Of a stretch of 53,342 nucleotides of DNA, positions 1 through 6,971 are shown one piece after another. The DNA is from Actinomycetota bacterium. Its GTDB lineage: Bacteria > Actinomycetota > Aquicultoria > JACQXZ01. The notes under the pieces were generated by a model. It was not told where the DNA came from and ran no database searches. It worked only from the letters and a program-made list of their open reading frames with translations. A program made the translations under genes and the position numbers. How positions within the stretch are numbered: the first letter of the stretch is position 1; every line of letters starts with the position of its first letter. The stretch is taken from contig JACQXZ010000038.1 in the NCBI GenBank assembly GCA_016208465.1, positions 1-53,342 on the forward strand, read 5' to 3'.

Positions 1-84
1 TAAGTTGAAGTAACAATTGCATTATATTAAGGTATCAGATAAAATAAACACGGTTTAAAAAGTTTCTTGAAGGGAGATATATTA

Positions 85-573
85 ATGAGGAAATTTGTTA
101 TAAGATTATTTAGCGGGCTGATGATTTTAGTTATATTGTTTGCTCTTGCTGGCTGCAAGAAAAAAACCACAAAAACAGCGCCTGCTCCAACATCACAGCA
201 GCCGTCATCGACGCAACCAACAACTCCAACAACTGGGCCTAAAGTTTATGTTTCAGCAGGAAAGGCGTTAAATGATTATGTTTCAGATTATTATAAGTTA
301 TATCAGGAAAAGAAATGGAAGGAAGCTTATGAAATGCTTCCAGCATCGTACAAAGCCAGAGACTCTCTTGAAAGCTACACTAGTAGTCATGAGATAATGC
401 CAATTTCAGATTATAAAGTAGCGGTTCCTCAGGAAAGCGGCAACGCCGCCACTGTAACGGCTGAATTTACCATCAGCGTTTCAGGACAAAGCAGTGTTTG
501 GACCACAACGTGGAGTTTTGAAAAAGAAGGAGATAAGTGGGCAGTAGTTAATTATAAAGCTCTTCCAAAATAG
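85..573 (+). CDS. small lipoprotein with NTF2/DUF4878-like domain
   Basis: Predicted surface lipoprotein of 162 residues. The ATG at 85 follows GGGAGA by about seven bases and is preferred to a TTG at 67. The N-terminus is a lipoprotein signal: MRKF, a hydrophobic stretch, then LAGC with Cys24 as the lipidated residue. A Thr/Pro/Ser/Gln-rich linker (about residues 28-55) is followed by a compact alpha+beta region (about 60-162). That region has the feel of NTF2/SnoaL or DUF4878 stress-type domains: a paired helix YVSDYYKLYQEKKWKEAYEML, then beta strands ending in GDKWAVVNYKAL. No catalytic residues can be named. It stands alone, followed by a hairpin terminator. The lipoprotein call is firm; the domain family is an inference and the function unknown. 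Confidence 0.72.
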   Translation: MRKFVIRLFSGLMILVILFALAGCKKKTTKTAPAPTSQQPSSTQPTTPTTGPKVYVSAGKALNDYVSDYYKLYQEKKWKEAYEMLPASYKARDSLESYTSSHEIMPISDYKVAVPQESGNAATVTAEFTISVSGQSSVWTTTWSFEKEGDKWAVVNYKALPK

Positions 574-599
574 AAAATATTTTATATTTACAGGCAAGG

Positions 600-636
600 A
601 AGCCTTTTCTGGTATAATGCCACTAAAGGCTTTTTT
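600..636 (+). terminator. rho-independent terminator after the lipoprotein gene
   Basis: Arms AAGCCTTT (600-607) and AAAGGCTT (625-632) are followed by a run of T (to 636). It lies 27 bases after the lipoprotein stop codon. Confidence 0.75.
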
Positions 637-654
637 AATGTATAGGAAATTATA

Positions 655-720
655 AAATTCTTGGCAGGGCAGGAGACCTGCTCCTATCCGAGGGTAGAAT
701 CGGGTCTCCTGACCCGATTC
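655..720. repeat. intergenic palindromic repeat (GAATCGGGT / ACCCGATTC)
   Basis: Two nested dyads lie just ahead of the citrate-type operon: AGGAGACCTGCTCCT near 669-684, and GAATCGGGT-CTCCTG-ACCCGATTC at the right end. The GGTCTCCTGACC core is of the dispersed intergenic palindrome type seen elsewhere in the window. No coding potential is visible. Confidence 0.55.
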
Positions 721-766
721 CTTTGTTCTTGTACTATATTGTTGTTAAGAGAGGTGTTATTTAAAA

Positions 767-1939
767 GTGGATAAAAGTTTAACAGATTTCGATCTTGCTC
801 CGCAGGAACCAAAAATAAAAATTGATGATACAACTTTAAGGGACGGCGAGCAGACCGCTGGGGTTGTTTTTTCTAATGAAGAAAAAATTGAGATTGCGAA
901 ACTTTTAGATGAAGTTGGGGTTCATCAGATTGAAGTTGGTATTCCGGCGATGGGCGGCGATGAAAAAGAAACGATTAAAAAAATAGTTAATCTTGGATTA
1001 AATTCAAGTATTCTCGCGTGGAACAGGGCGGTTAAATCAGATATTGAACATTCATTAGACTGCGGAGTGAATGCGGTTGCAGTATCAATATCAGCTTCGG
1101 ATATTCACATAGAACATAAACTTAAAAAAAGCCGTCTTTGGGTTTTGGATAGCGTAAAAGAATCAGTTGATTTCGCGAAAAAACATAATTTATATGTTTC
1201 TGTGAACGCTGAAGATGCTTCAAGATCAAGCCTTGATTTTCTTTTGGAATTCGCAAAAACAGCCAAGGATTCGGGCGCGGATAGAATCAGGTTTTGTGAT
1301 ACCCTTGGAATTCTTGATCCGTTTGAAACCTATAAAGTAATTAAATTTTTAAAGAGAAACATAAACATTGAGATTGAAATGCATACTCATAATGATTTTG
1401 GAATGGCGACCGCTAATGCTTTAGCAGGAATTAAGGCTGGAGCGACTTTTGTTAATACAACAGTAAATGGATTAGGTGAACGGGCTGGAAACGCGGCATT
1501 GGAAGAAGTTGTGATGGCAATGAAATATATTGGCAAGATGGAACTTGGTTTTAAAACATCAATGTTTCGAAGTCTTTCTGAATATGTTGCCAAAGCTTCC
1601 GCCAGAACAATTCCTGTCTGGAAAGCAATTGTCGGCACAAATGTTTTTGCGCATGAATCAGGAATTCACGCGGACGGAGTAATTAAAAATCCGATTACTT
1701 ACGAAGTTTTTACCCCCGAAGAAGTTGGGCTTGAAAGACAGATAGTTATAGGAAAACATTCTGGCTCCAAGGCTCTGATCGCGAAATTTAAGGAATATGG
1801 AACTGAACTTAAAGAAGAAGAAGCCAGCGCGATTTTATCAGACGTGAGAGCGCTTTCTGTTCAGCTCAAAAGAGCTTTGTTTGATAAAGAACTGGTTAAG
1901 ATATATAAAAATTATATTAATAACAAAGGAAATAATTAG
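767..1939 (+). CDS. homocitrate synthase / Re-citrate synthase-like (NifV family)
   Basis: Cytosolic enzyme of the DRE-TIM metallolyase superfamily, condensing acetyl-CoA with a 2-oxo acid. The signature DDTTLRDGEQTAGVVFS occurs near residue 20, the metal-binding HTHNDFG near 207, and GLGERAGNAALEEV and HESGIHADG follow. The 390-residue length and the phrasing IEVGIPAMGGDEKE match NifV-type homocitrate synthases rather than the longer LeuA, which carries a C-terminal regulatory domain that is absent here. Re-citrate synthases of anaerobes belong to the same family, so the substrate may be oxaloacetate (citrate) or 2-oxoglutarate (homocitrate). Context favours citrate: the dehydrogenase at the end of the operon carries isocitrate-type residues. 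GTG start behind GAGAGGTG. Family certain, substrate inferred. Confidence 0.85.
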   Translation: MDKSLTDFDLAPQEPKIKIDDTTLRDGEQTAGVVFSNEEKIEIAKLLDEVGVHQIEVGIPAMGGDEKETIKKIVNLGLNSSILAWNRAVKSDIEHSLDCGVNAVAVSISASDIHIEHKLKKSRLWVLDSVKESVDFAKKHNLYVSVNAEDASRSSLDFLLEFAKTAKDSGADRIRFCDTLGILDPFETYKVIKFLKRNINIEIEMHTHNDFGMATANALAGIKAGATFVNTTVNGLGERAGNAALEEVVMAMKYIGKMELGFKTSMFRSLSEYVAKASARTIPVWKAIVGTNVFAHESGIHADGVIKNPITYEVFTPEEVGLERQIVIGKHSGSKALIAKFKEYGTELKEEEASAILSDVRALSVQLKRALFDKELVKIYKNYINNKGNN

Positions 1940-1940
1940 A

Positions 1941-3194
1941 TTGGGAAAAACAATAGCGGAAAAAATTTTAAGCAGTCATTCTGGCAAGGATGCCAGAATG
2001 GGAGACATTGTGATTGCCAGTGTTGATGTAGTTGCAGTTCAGGATGGAACTGGTCCGCTTGCTATTCAGCAATTACAAAAGCTGGGTATGGAAAAGGTTT
2101 TTAATCCTCAAAAATCAATTTTATTCATAGATCACGCGGCGCCAAGTCCGAGAGCCGAGCTTTCCAATGCGCATCAGATTCTTCGGGAATTTTCAAAAAA
2201 AACCGGCGCGGTTCTTTCTGAGATAAATGAAGGAGTTTGTCATCAAAGATTAATAGAAAGTTTTGTTAAACCGGGCGATATTTTAGTTGGGGCTGATTCT
2301 CATACCTGTACTTCAGGGGCGCTTGGAGCTTTTGCAACCGGAATGGGATCAACTGATATCGCGATAGCAATGGCAACCGGAAAAACATGGTTTCGGGTTC
2401 CCGAGACTTTTAAGATAGAAGTGAGGGGCGATTTTCCCAAAGGAGTTTATCCAAAAGATTTAATTTTACATATAATTGGATTAATAGGAGCCGATGGCGC
2501 GACTTATAAAGCTTTGGAGTTTTGCGGTCCAACAATTGAAAAAATGACAATGTCGGGAAGATTTACTCTTTCAAATATGGCGGTTGAGGCGGGAGCGAAA
2601 ACCGGACTGATTGCTTCTGACGATATTACCAGAGAATTTTTAAAAGAAGAAGAGAGAGAAGAAGATTTTTCTTTAATTAAAGCCGACGAAGACGCGGAAT
2701 ACGAACAAATTTATCAAATAGACGCAAGCGTTCTTGAGCCTGTAATTTCAGTTCCTCACGCAGTTGATAATACCCGGCTTGTAAAAGAGGTTGAAGGAAC
2801 AAAAGTTGATCAGGTTTTCATTGGAACCTGCACTAATGGAAGATTGGAAGATTTGCGGGTAGCGGCAGAAATTTTAAAGGGCAGGAAACGTCATCCCAAT
2901 GTCAGGCTGATTGTAACGCCGGCTTCAAAAGAAGTTTATCTTGAGGCATTAAAAGAAGGATTACTTGAGGTGTTTGTTGAAGCTGGAGCGTCTGTTACTG
3001 CTCCGGGATGCGGGGCTTGTGTTGGAATTCACGGTGGAATTTTAGGTGACGGGGAAATTTGCGTTGCTACTCAAAACAGAAACTTTGAAGGCAGAATGGG
3101 AAATCCAAAAGGATTTATTTATTTAGTTTCACCAGCCACAGCAGCCGCGACCGCGATTAAAGGTGAAATTGTTGATCCGAGGGAATTCTTGTAA
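1941..3194 (+). CDS. aconitase / homoaconitase-type hydro-lyase, large subunit
   Basis: Large subunit of a two-chain [4Fe-4S] hydro-lyase of the LeuC/HacA class (417 residues, the usual size for the archaeal-type split enzyme). Cluster ligands are visible as GTCTNGR (about residue 297) and GCGACVG (about 357). SHTCTSGALGAFATGMGSTD and the GNPKGFIYLVSPATAAATAI end are family hallmarks. A TTG at 1941, one base after the upstream stop and behind AAAGGAAA, is chosen over an upstream in-frame ATG that would overlap the synthase; homologues begin with KTIAEKIL. It acts with the small subunit at 3249 to isomerise citrate (or homocitrate). The first 60 bases contain a perfect palindrome (separate entry). 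Confidence 0.88.
   Translation: MGKTIAEKILSSHSGKDARMGDIVIASVDVVAVQDGTGPLAIQQLQKLGMEKVFNPQKSILFIDHAAPSPRAELSNAHQILREFSKKTGAVLSEINEGVCHQRLIESFVKPGDILVGADSHTCTSGALGAFATGMGSTDIAIAMATGKTWFRVPETFKIEVRGDFPKGVYPKDLILHIIGLIGADGATYKALEFCGPTIEKMTMSGRFTLSNMAVEAGAKTGLIASDDITREFLKEEEREEDFSLIKADEDAEYEQIYQIDASVLEPVISVPHAVDNTRLVKEVEGTKVDQVFIGTCTNGRLEDLRVAAEILKGRKRHPNVRLIVTPASKEVYLEALKEGLLEVFVEAGASVTAPGCGACVGIHGGILGDGEICVATQNRNFEGRMGNPKGFIYLVSPATAAATAIKGEIVDPREFL
1977..2000. repeat. perfect 10-bp palindrome inside the hydro-lyase gene
   Basis: Arms CATTCTGGCA (1977-1986) and TGCCAGAATG (1991-2000) flank the loop AGGA. The sequence resembles a common bacterial intergenic palindrome, but here it is translated in frame (HSGKDARMG) in a variable part of the protein. 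Confidence 0.7.
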
Positions 3195-3206
3195 AAAATT
3201 TTTTCA

Positions 3207-3247
3207 TTTTCCCCCTTTTCAAAAGGGGGACATAGGGGGATTTAGGG
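3207..3247. repeat. C5T4/A4G5 intergenic hairpin repeat
   Basis: CCCCCTTTT and AAAAGGGGG form a hairpin at 3211-3229, followed by the tail ACATAGGGGGATTTAGGG. The tail supplies the only plausible Shine-Dalgarno (GGGGGA, 3235-3240) for the small-subunit gene that starts at 3249. Related copies lie at 3754, 5243 and 52265. Confidence 0.75.
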
Positions 3248-3248
3248 A

Positions 3249-3746
3249 TTGCTAAAAGGAAAAGCTCATAAATTTGGAGATAATATTTCAACAGATCATA
3301 TTGCGCCGGGAAGATTGTTTCATCTAAGAACAAATTTGCCGGAATTGGCAAAGCATGTTTTGGAAGACGCTGATCCTGACTTTGTTAAAAAGATGAAGAC
3401 AGGTGACTTTGTTGTTGGAGGAAAAAATTTTGGTTTAGGTTCAAGCCGAGAACATGCTCCAACAATTATTAAGTTAGCCGGGGTGAATGCTGTTTTGGCA
3501 AAGTCATTTGCAAGAATATTTTTTCGCAACGCGATAAATGTTGGTTTGCCGGTTCTGGTTTGCGATACGGATAAGATTGATGCGGGCGACGAACTTGAAG
3601 TGGATTTATCAAGCGGCACAGTTAAAAATTTAACTAAAAATATTACGATTAATTTTAATCCCTTACCTGACGCGATGGTTAAAATTTTAAACGACGGCGG
3701 ACTGGTGGAACATTTTAAAAAGCATGGAGATTTTGATTTAGGCTAG
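3249..3746 (+). CDS. aconitase / homoaconitase-type hydro-lyase, small subunit
   Basis: Swivelling small subunit (165 residues) of the LeuD/HacB class, partner of the protein encoded just upstream. Family motifs are FGDNISTDHIAPGR at the start, VVGGKNFGLGSSREHAP (about 57-73) and a KSFARIFFRNAINVGLP segment. The substrate-recognition loop reads FHLRT. In methanogen enzymes the corresponding loop is YLRT in homoaconitase and YLVY in isopropylmalate isomerase. The Arg therefore argues for a tricarboxylic substrate (aconitate or homoaconitate) rather than isopropylmalate. TTG start eight bases after GGGGGA, which belongs to an intergenic repeat. Family certain; specificity is inferred from the loop. 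Confidence 0.86.
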   Translation: MLKGKAHKFGDNISTDHIAPGRLFHLRTNLPELAKHVLEDADPDFVKKMKTGDFVVGGKNFGLGSSREHAPTIIKLAGVNAVLAKSFARIFFRNAINVGLPVLVCDTDKIDAGDELEVDLSSGTVKNLTKNITINFNPLPDAMVKILNDGGLVEHFKKHGDFDLG

Positions 3747-3753
3747 TTTTAAT

Positions 3754-3786
3754 CTTCCCCTTAATAAGGGGAGGGACGGAGGGGTT
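3754..3786. repeat. CCCCTTAATAAGGGG hairpin repeat
   Basis: CTTCCCCTTAATAAGGGGAG followed by GGACGGAGGGGTT, the same element type as at 3207. It sits between the small-subunit gene and the dehydrogenase, whose own Shine-Dalgarno (GGAGG, about 3799) lies downstream of it. Confidence 0.7.
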
Positions 3787-3810
3787 ATATTTCACACTGG
3801 AGGATAATTA

Positions 3811-4818
3811 ATGCATAAAATTACTCTTATTCCGGGAGATGGAATCGGACCGGAAATTTCAGAAGCAATGCGCAGGGTTGTTGATTCGACCGGCATAAAG
3901 ATTAACTGGGAAGTTCAACATGCCGGGGCAGACGTGATGTCAGAATACGGAACACCTTTACCTGATCATGTTTTAGAATCTATCCGAAAAAATAAAATTG
4001 CGATTAAAGGACCGATTACCACGCCTGTTGGAAGCGGTTTTAGAAGCGTTAATGTCGCTTTAAGAAAAGAACTGGATTTATACGCTTGTCTTCGTCCATG
4101 TTTTTCTCTTAAAGGCGTGAAATCCCGTTATTCAGACATTGACTTGGTTATCGTAAGAGAAAACACAGAAGATTTATATGCCGGGAACGAGAGAATGATT
4201 GATGATGATACCGCTGAGAGTATAAAAAGAATTACCCGCAAGGCTTCTGAAAGAATTGCTAACTTTGCTTTTAAATACGCGATTGCTGAGAATCGAAAAA
4301 AAGTTACCGCGGTTCATAAGGCTAATATAATGAAGTGTTCTGATGGTTTATTTTTGGAATCAGCTAGAAATGTAGCTAAAAATTATCCGCAAATTGAATT
4401 TGAAGACAGAATTGTTGACAATATGTGTATGCAGTTAGTGCAGTATCCGGAAAAATACGATGTGATGGTTCTACCTAATCTTTATGGAGATATTGTTTCA
4501 GATTTATGCGCTGGTTTGATTGGTGGATTAGGAATAGCCCCGGGAGCTAACATTGGTGATGAGATTGCTTTGTTTGAGCCAACTCACGGGAGCGCTCCAA
4601 GATACGCGGGGCAAAATAAAGTAAATCCAACAGCCTTAATTTTATCAAGCGTTTTAATGTTAAAGCATATAGGAGAGAAAGAAGCGGCTGAAAAAGTTTT
4701 AAACGCGACAGCGGCAGTTGTTGAAGAAGGTATAAACGTAACTTACGATTTAGGCGGAAACGCAGGGACTTCTCAAATGGCGGACGCGATAATTGAAAAA
4801 ATTCAGAATTTGGGCTAA
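3811..4818 (+). CDS. icd: isocitrate dehydrogenase-like beta-decarboxylating dehydrogenase
   Basis: 335-residue member of the isocitrate/isopropylmalate dehydrogenase family, starting [15 protein letters not shown]. The substrate loop reads [19 protein letters not shown]. The S-x-N-x-x-x-R pattern equals Ser113, Asn115 and Arg119 of E. coli isocitrate dehydrogenase. It differs from isopropylmalate and homoisocitrate dehydrogenases, whose loops lack the Ser/Asn pair. The metal-binding segment [17 protein letters not shown] and the coenzyme loop [15 protein letters not shown] are present. Arg-Tyr at the coenzyme positions resembles NADP enzymes, but the C-terminal DLGGNAGTS is of NAD-enzyme type, so the cofactor is open. 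ATG start behind GGAGG. Last gene of the operon; predicted to yield 2-oxoglutarate. Confidence 0.83.
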   Translation: MHKITLIPGDGIGPEISEAMRRVVDSTGIKINWEVQHAGADVMSEYGTPLPDHVLESIRKNKIAIKGPITTPVGSGFRSVNVALRKELDLYACLRPCFSLKGVKSRYSDIDLVIVRENTEDLYAGNERMIDDDTAESIKRITRKASERIANFAFKYAIAENRKKVTAVHKANIMKCSDGLFLESARNVAKNYPQIEFEDRIVDNMCMQLVQYPEKYDVMVLPNLYGDIVSDLCAGLIGGLGIAPGANIGDEIALFEPTHGSAPRYAGQNKVNPTALILSSVLMLKHIGEKEAAEKVLNATAAVVEEGINVTYDLGGNAGTSQMADAIIEKIQNLG

Positions 4819-4925
4819 AAAAAATTGATTTGCGAAGGGATGCCCGATATAATCAGACTTGGGTATGTACAAATTGAGAGATGTAGATTAACACCAAAAA
4901 TCGAAAATGAGTTGAGATAAAGGCA

Positions 4926-5126
4926 GTGGTCAAAAAACACACTATTCCAGTTACCCTCCATCTAACCAAAGAGCAAATCAAGGAGATTGGAAAACAATTA
5001 GGGATAGAATTAGAAGCAGAAGAGGATTGGATGGACGATCCTAAGATTTTAAAGATGGTGACTGATAGGGAAAAGAAAGTAGCAAAAGAGATAAAAGAAG
5101 GGAGAATTTCTCCAAAAGCAATTTAG
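4926..5126 (+). CDS. putative antitoxin (RelB/DUF-type, small)
   Basis: 66-residue acidic/basic protein with GTG start; begins MVKKHTIPVTLHLTKEQIKEIG and ends KEIKEGRISPKAI. The N-terminal beta strand (TIPVTLHL) followed by charged helices resembles small antitoxins that pair with RelE/ParE toxins. Support comes from what follows: a fragment of a RelE-like toxin begins 28 bases downstream. A weak ribosome-binding site (GATAAAGG) precedes it. No DNA-binding motif can be assigned with confidence. It may be an orphan antitoxin left after toxin loss. Confidence 0.5.
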   Translation: MVKKHTIPVTLHLTKEQIKEIGKQLGIELEAEEDWMDDPKILKMVTDREKKVAKEIKEGRISPKAI

Positions 5127-5154
5127 AAAGTTTCGTAAATATAGTCTATAATAT

Positions 5155-5358
5155 TTGGGAACTGAGTATCGAATAATTTACAAAGTTTCCGAATCGATCA
5201 AATTGATAACTATTATTATGATAGGTTCACGAGAAAATCAGTTCCTCCCCTTTAAAAAAGGGGAGTTAGAGGGGATTTGTCAGGAGGGATTACAGGAAAA
5301 GTCCTGGGACGGTCCTATAAAAGTCCTATATAAAAATCATACCATAGTCCTATTGTAA
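5155..5358 (+). pseudogene. truncated RelE/ParE-type toxin fragment
   Basis: The reading frame opens GTEYRIIYKVSESIKLITIIMIGSR, which is the C-terminal core of RelE-type mRNA interferases (typically R-G-x-x-Y-R-I-x-Y, then a strand ending I-G-x-R). About 55-60 N-terminal residues expected for a complete toxin are missing, and no start with a ribosome-binding site is present (only a TTG at 5155). After the conserved core the frame runs into a C4T/A-G4 intergenic repeat (5243-5277), giving a meaningless tail. Read as a toxin deleted from the left and overrun by a repeat on the right, next to a still intact antitoxin gene. Confidence 0.6.
5243..5277. repeat. CCCCTTT/AAAGGGG hairpin repeat
   Basis: TCCTCCCCTTTAAAAAAGGGG followed by AGTTAGAGGGGATT, the same family as at 3207 and 3754. 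It lies immediately after the conserved core of the toxin fragment. Beyond it (about 5280-5355) GTCCTAT-like words recur four times, with no coding meaning recognised. Confidence 0.7.
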
Positions 5359-5457
5359 AATTTTTAATTAATCTTTATAATAAAATCCGTGCAGGCGGGA
5401 AACCAGAAAAATAAATATTTGAAATAGAAACGTTGCAGTAAATTGTAGCAAGTTCAA

Positions 5458-6090
5458 TTGAGTGTGGTCTGTGTGGATGTTCAAGCGACACGGATAGAGA
5501 AATTACTAAAAACACTGCTTGTTTTTTTTCAAACTGCTAAGCTCAAGAAAAAATTCTGGCTAATTATTATTTTGTTTATTACAATAATTATCCTCAGTCT
5601 TGGTATAAAAACCCGACAAACTTTCCTCACTAAACAAAAAAAGAAAACCTTCTCAGAAGGAATGAAATATTTTCAGAAAGGCAAGTTCAATAAAGCTATC
5701 TCTGATCTGAAAAAGACAACAGAGCTTAATCCCAAAAACGCTAAAGCCCATCTAAATTTAGCCCAAAGCTATGAAGCAACCAACAAGCTGGATAAAGCAA
5801 TCAAATCCTATCAAACCTCTTTAAAAATTAACCCCAATCAACCTGAAGTTCTTTACAATCTGTCCATCATTTATAAATCTCAAGGAGAAATTAAAGAAGC
5901 CATCGCTGGACTTGAAAAAGCAATTAAGTTAAGAAAAGATTTTGTCGCTGCTCGCTTGATTTTAGCTGAGTTATATATTCAACAAAACCAAAAAGAAAAA
6001 GCAAAAGAGCAGTATCAGACGGTTGTTGAGATGAAACCGTTTGGAACTGATTTGGCTGAAATTGAGAAGAAGATGGAAAGCTTGAAGTAG
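5458..6090 (+). CDS. TPR-repeat membrane-anchored protein
   Basis: About 210 residues. A short N-terminus leads into one transmembrane helix (FWLIIILFITIIILSLGI, about residues 33-50), followed by at least three tetratricopeptide repeats. The repeats are visible as GMKYFQKGKFNKAISDLKKTTELNPKN and successive ALINP-like ends (SLKINPNQPEVLYNLSIIYKSQGEIKEAI; then LILAELYIQQNQKEKAKEQY). It is expected to be a single-pass membrane protein with the TPR scaffold for protein contacts on one face. Start uncertain: the TTG at 5458 has no clear ribosome-binding site, and in-frame GTGs follow at 5464 and 5473. No catalytic domain. Neighbours are mobile or accessory, so no pathway can be assigned. Confidence 0.68.
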   Translation: MSVVCVDVQATRIEKLLKTLLVFFQTAKLKKKFWLIIILFITIIILSLGIKTRQTFLTKQKKKTFSEGMKYFQKGKFNKAISDLKKTTELNPKNAKAHLNLAQSYEATNKLDKAIKSYQTSLKINPNQPEVLYNLSIIYKSQGEIKEAIAGLEKAIKLRKDFVAARLILAELYIQQNQKEKAKEQYQTVVEMKPFGTDLAEIEKKMESLK

Positions 6091-6178
6091 TTGCCCAATT
6101 TATTGGGCAAATGGCAGAAGAGGCTCCATGAATGGAGTAACTACTACACCTCTTCCTGTAGTCGCCTGATTTATCAGA
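6091..6178. repeat. string of short hairpins downstream of the TPR gene
   Basis: Four consecutive small dyads: TTGCCCAA/TTGGGCAA (6091-6110), CTCCAT/ATGGAG, CTACA/TGTAG flanking CCTCTTCC, and CTGAT/ATCAG. It fills the gap between the convergent TPR and TumE-like genes. Confidence 0.5.
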
Positions 6179-6198
6179 CAAGACTTAAACAGAAAATG

Positions 6199-6576
6199 TC
6201 ACAGTGTGATAAAGGAAGTTATTTCTTCCAAAATCTCCCTAAATTCGGGTGGCTGTGATGGGAGTAGTTTGTTGGAAAGATGTTTATGGTGAGGATAGGT
6301 GGCAAGTTTGCGAGCTTTGGGGTCGGAAGCATTGTCGTAACGGAAGACGAGGCGGTTTTTATGCATGTAATGGTAACTATAATTAATTTTCTGGATCTGA
6401 ATTTCGGCATCGATGAACTCTGTAAAATGAAGCTCGGAACCATCAAGAAGATAAAGGATTCCTTCAATAAAACCCATACAGGGAGGTCTTTCTTCAAAGG
6501 TAAGTTTACAGGAGGAGAGAAACCTTGCAGTTCTGACTTCTTTTTCAATCTGGTTAAAGTAAGTCCTCAGGCGCAT
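6199..6576 (-). CDS. TumE/DUF6516-like toxin of a toxin-antitoxin pair
   Basis: 125-residue protein resembling the TumE (DUF6516) family of small toxins. An N-terminal helix (MRLRTYFNQIEKEV) leads into a beta-rich core, SYHYMHKNRLVFRYDNASDPKARKLATYPHHKH. The FRYDNA...TYPHHKH stretch is the family signature; its Arg, Asp and paired His residues are candidates for the active site. The ATG overlaps the stop of the upstream gene by 10 bases, so the two are probably translationally coupled, as expected for a toxin-antitoxin operon. The mode of killing for the family is not something the sequence shows. A longer plus-strand frame over this region is the shadow of this pair. Confidence 0.68.
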   Translation of the reverse strand: MRLRTYFNQIEKEVRTARFLSSCKLTFEERPPCMGFIEGILYLLDGSELHFTEFIDAEIQIQKINYSYHYMHKNRLVFRYDNASDPKARKLATYPHHKHLSNKLLPSQPPEFREILEEITSFITL

Positions 6577-6887
6577 ATCTCTAAGTTTTCCAGTCTCTTA
6601 AGCCTTATTTCTAAACGCTTGAGAAAATTGAGTTCTCCCTCCAACTTCAACAGAGATTGTTCTTTATCTTCAGTGTATTTGACTTTACCTTCTTTAAAAT
6701 CTTTGAGACTGACACCCAAAGCAGCAGTGAGATTTTTAATGTTTGCTTTAGTTTTTCGAATACTGTCATTTATTAAACGCTTTTCTCGTTCCACTGCCTC
6801 ATGGATTAAGGGTAAAGTTTCTTTTGGTTCAGAGGTTTTGATAGTAATGTCAGATATTTTTTCCTGCTTCTTTCCGATAAAAGCCAT
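6567..6887 (-). CDS. coiled-coil partner (candidate antitoxin) of the TumE-like toxin
   Basis: 106-residue, charged, almost wholly helical protein. Residues about 25-105 form a coiled coil rich in Lys/Glu/Leu (EAVEREKRLINDSIRKTK, then LKLEGELNFLKRLEIRLKRL). ATG start eight bases after AGGAGT. It precedes and overlaps the TumE-like gene, the usual place for an antitoxin. I do not recognise the family and see no helix-turn-helix. The antitoxin role is inferred only from position, size and coupling. Confidence 0.55.
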   Translation of the reverse strand: MAFIGKKQEKISDITIKTSEPKETLPLIHEAVEREKRLINDSIRKTKANIKNLTAALGVSLKDFKEGKVKYTEDKEQSLLKLEGELNFLKRLEIRLKRLENLEICA

Positions 6888-6971
6888 CTATCCCACTCCT
6901 TCTGATAATTTCTATCATTATCATAGACTTTTATCTTGGAGTGGTCAATATAGAGTCTTGTACAATACAGA

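Noticed and set aside
767-4818. Leucine biosynthesis (leuA-leuC-leuD-leuB) reading of the operon
   Set aside because: The synthase lacks the LeuA regulatory domain, the small-subunit loop has Arg, and the dehydrogenase has the isocitrate S-x-N-x-x-x-R pattern rather than the LeuB loop. Homocitrate chemistry remains possible but is less favoured.
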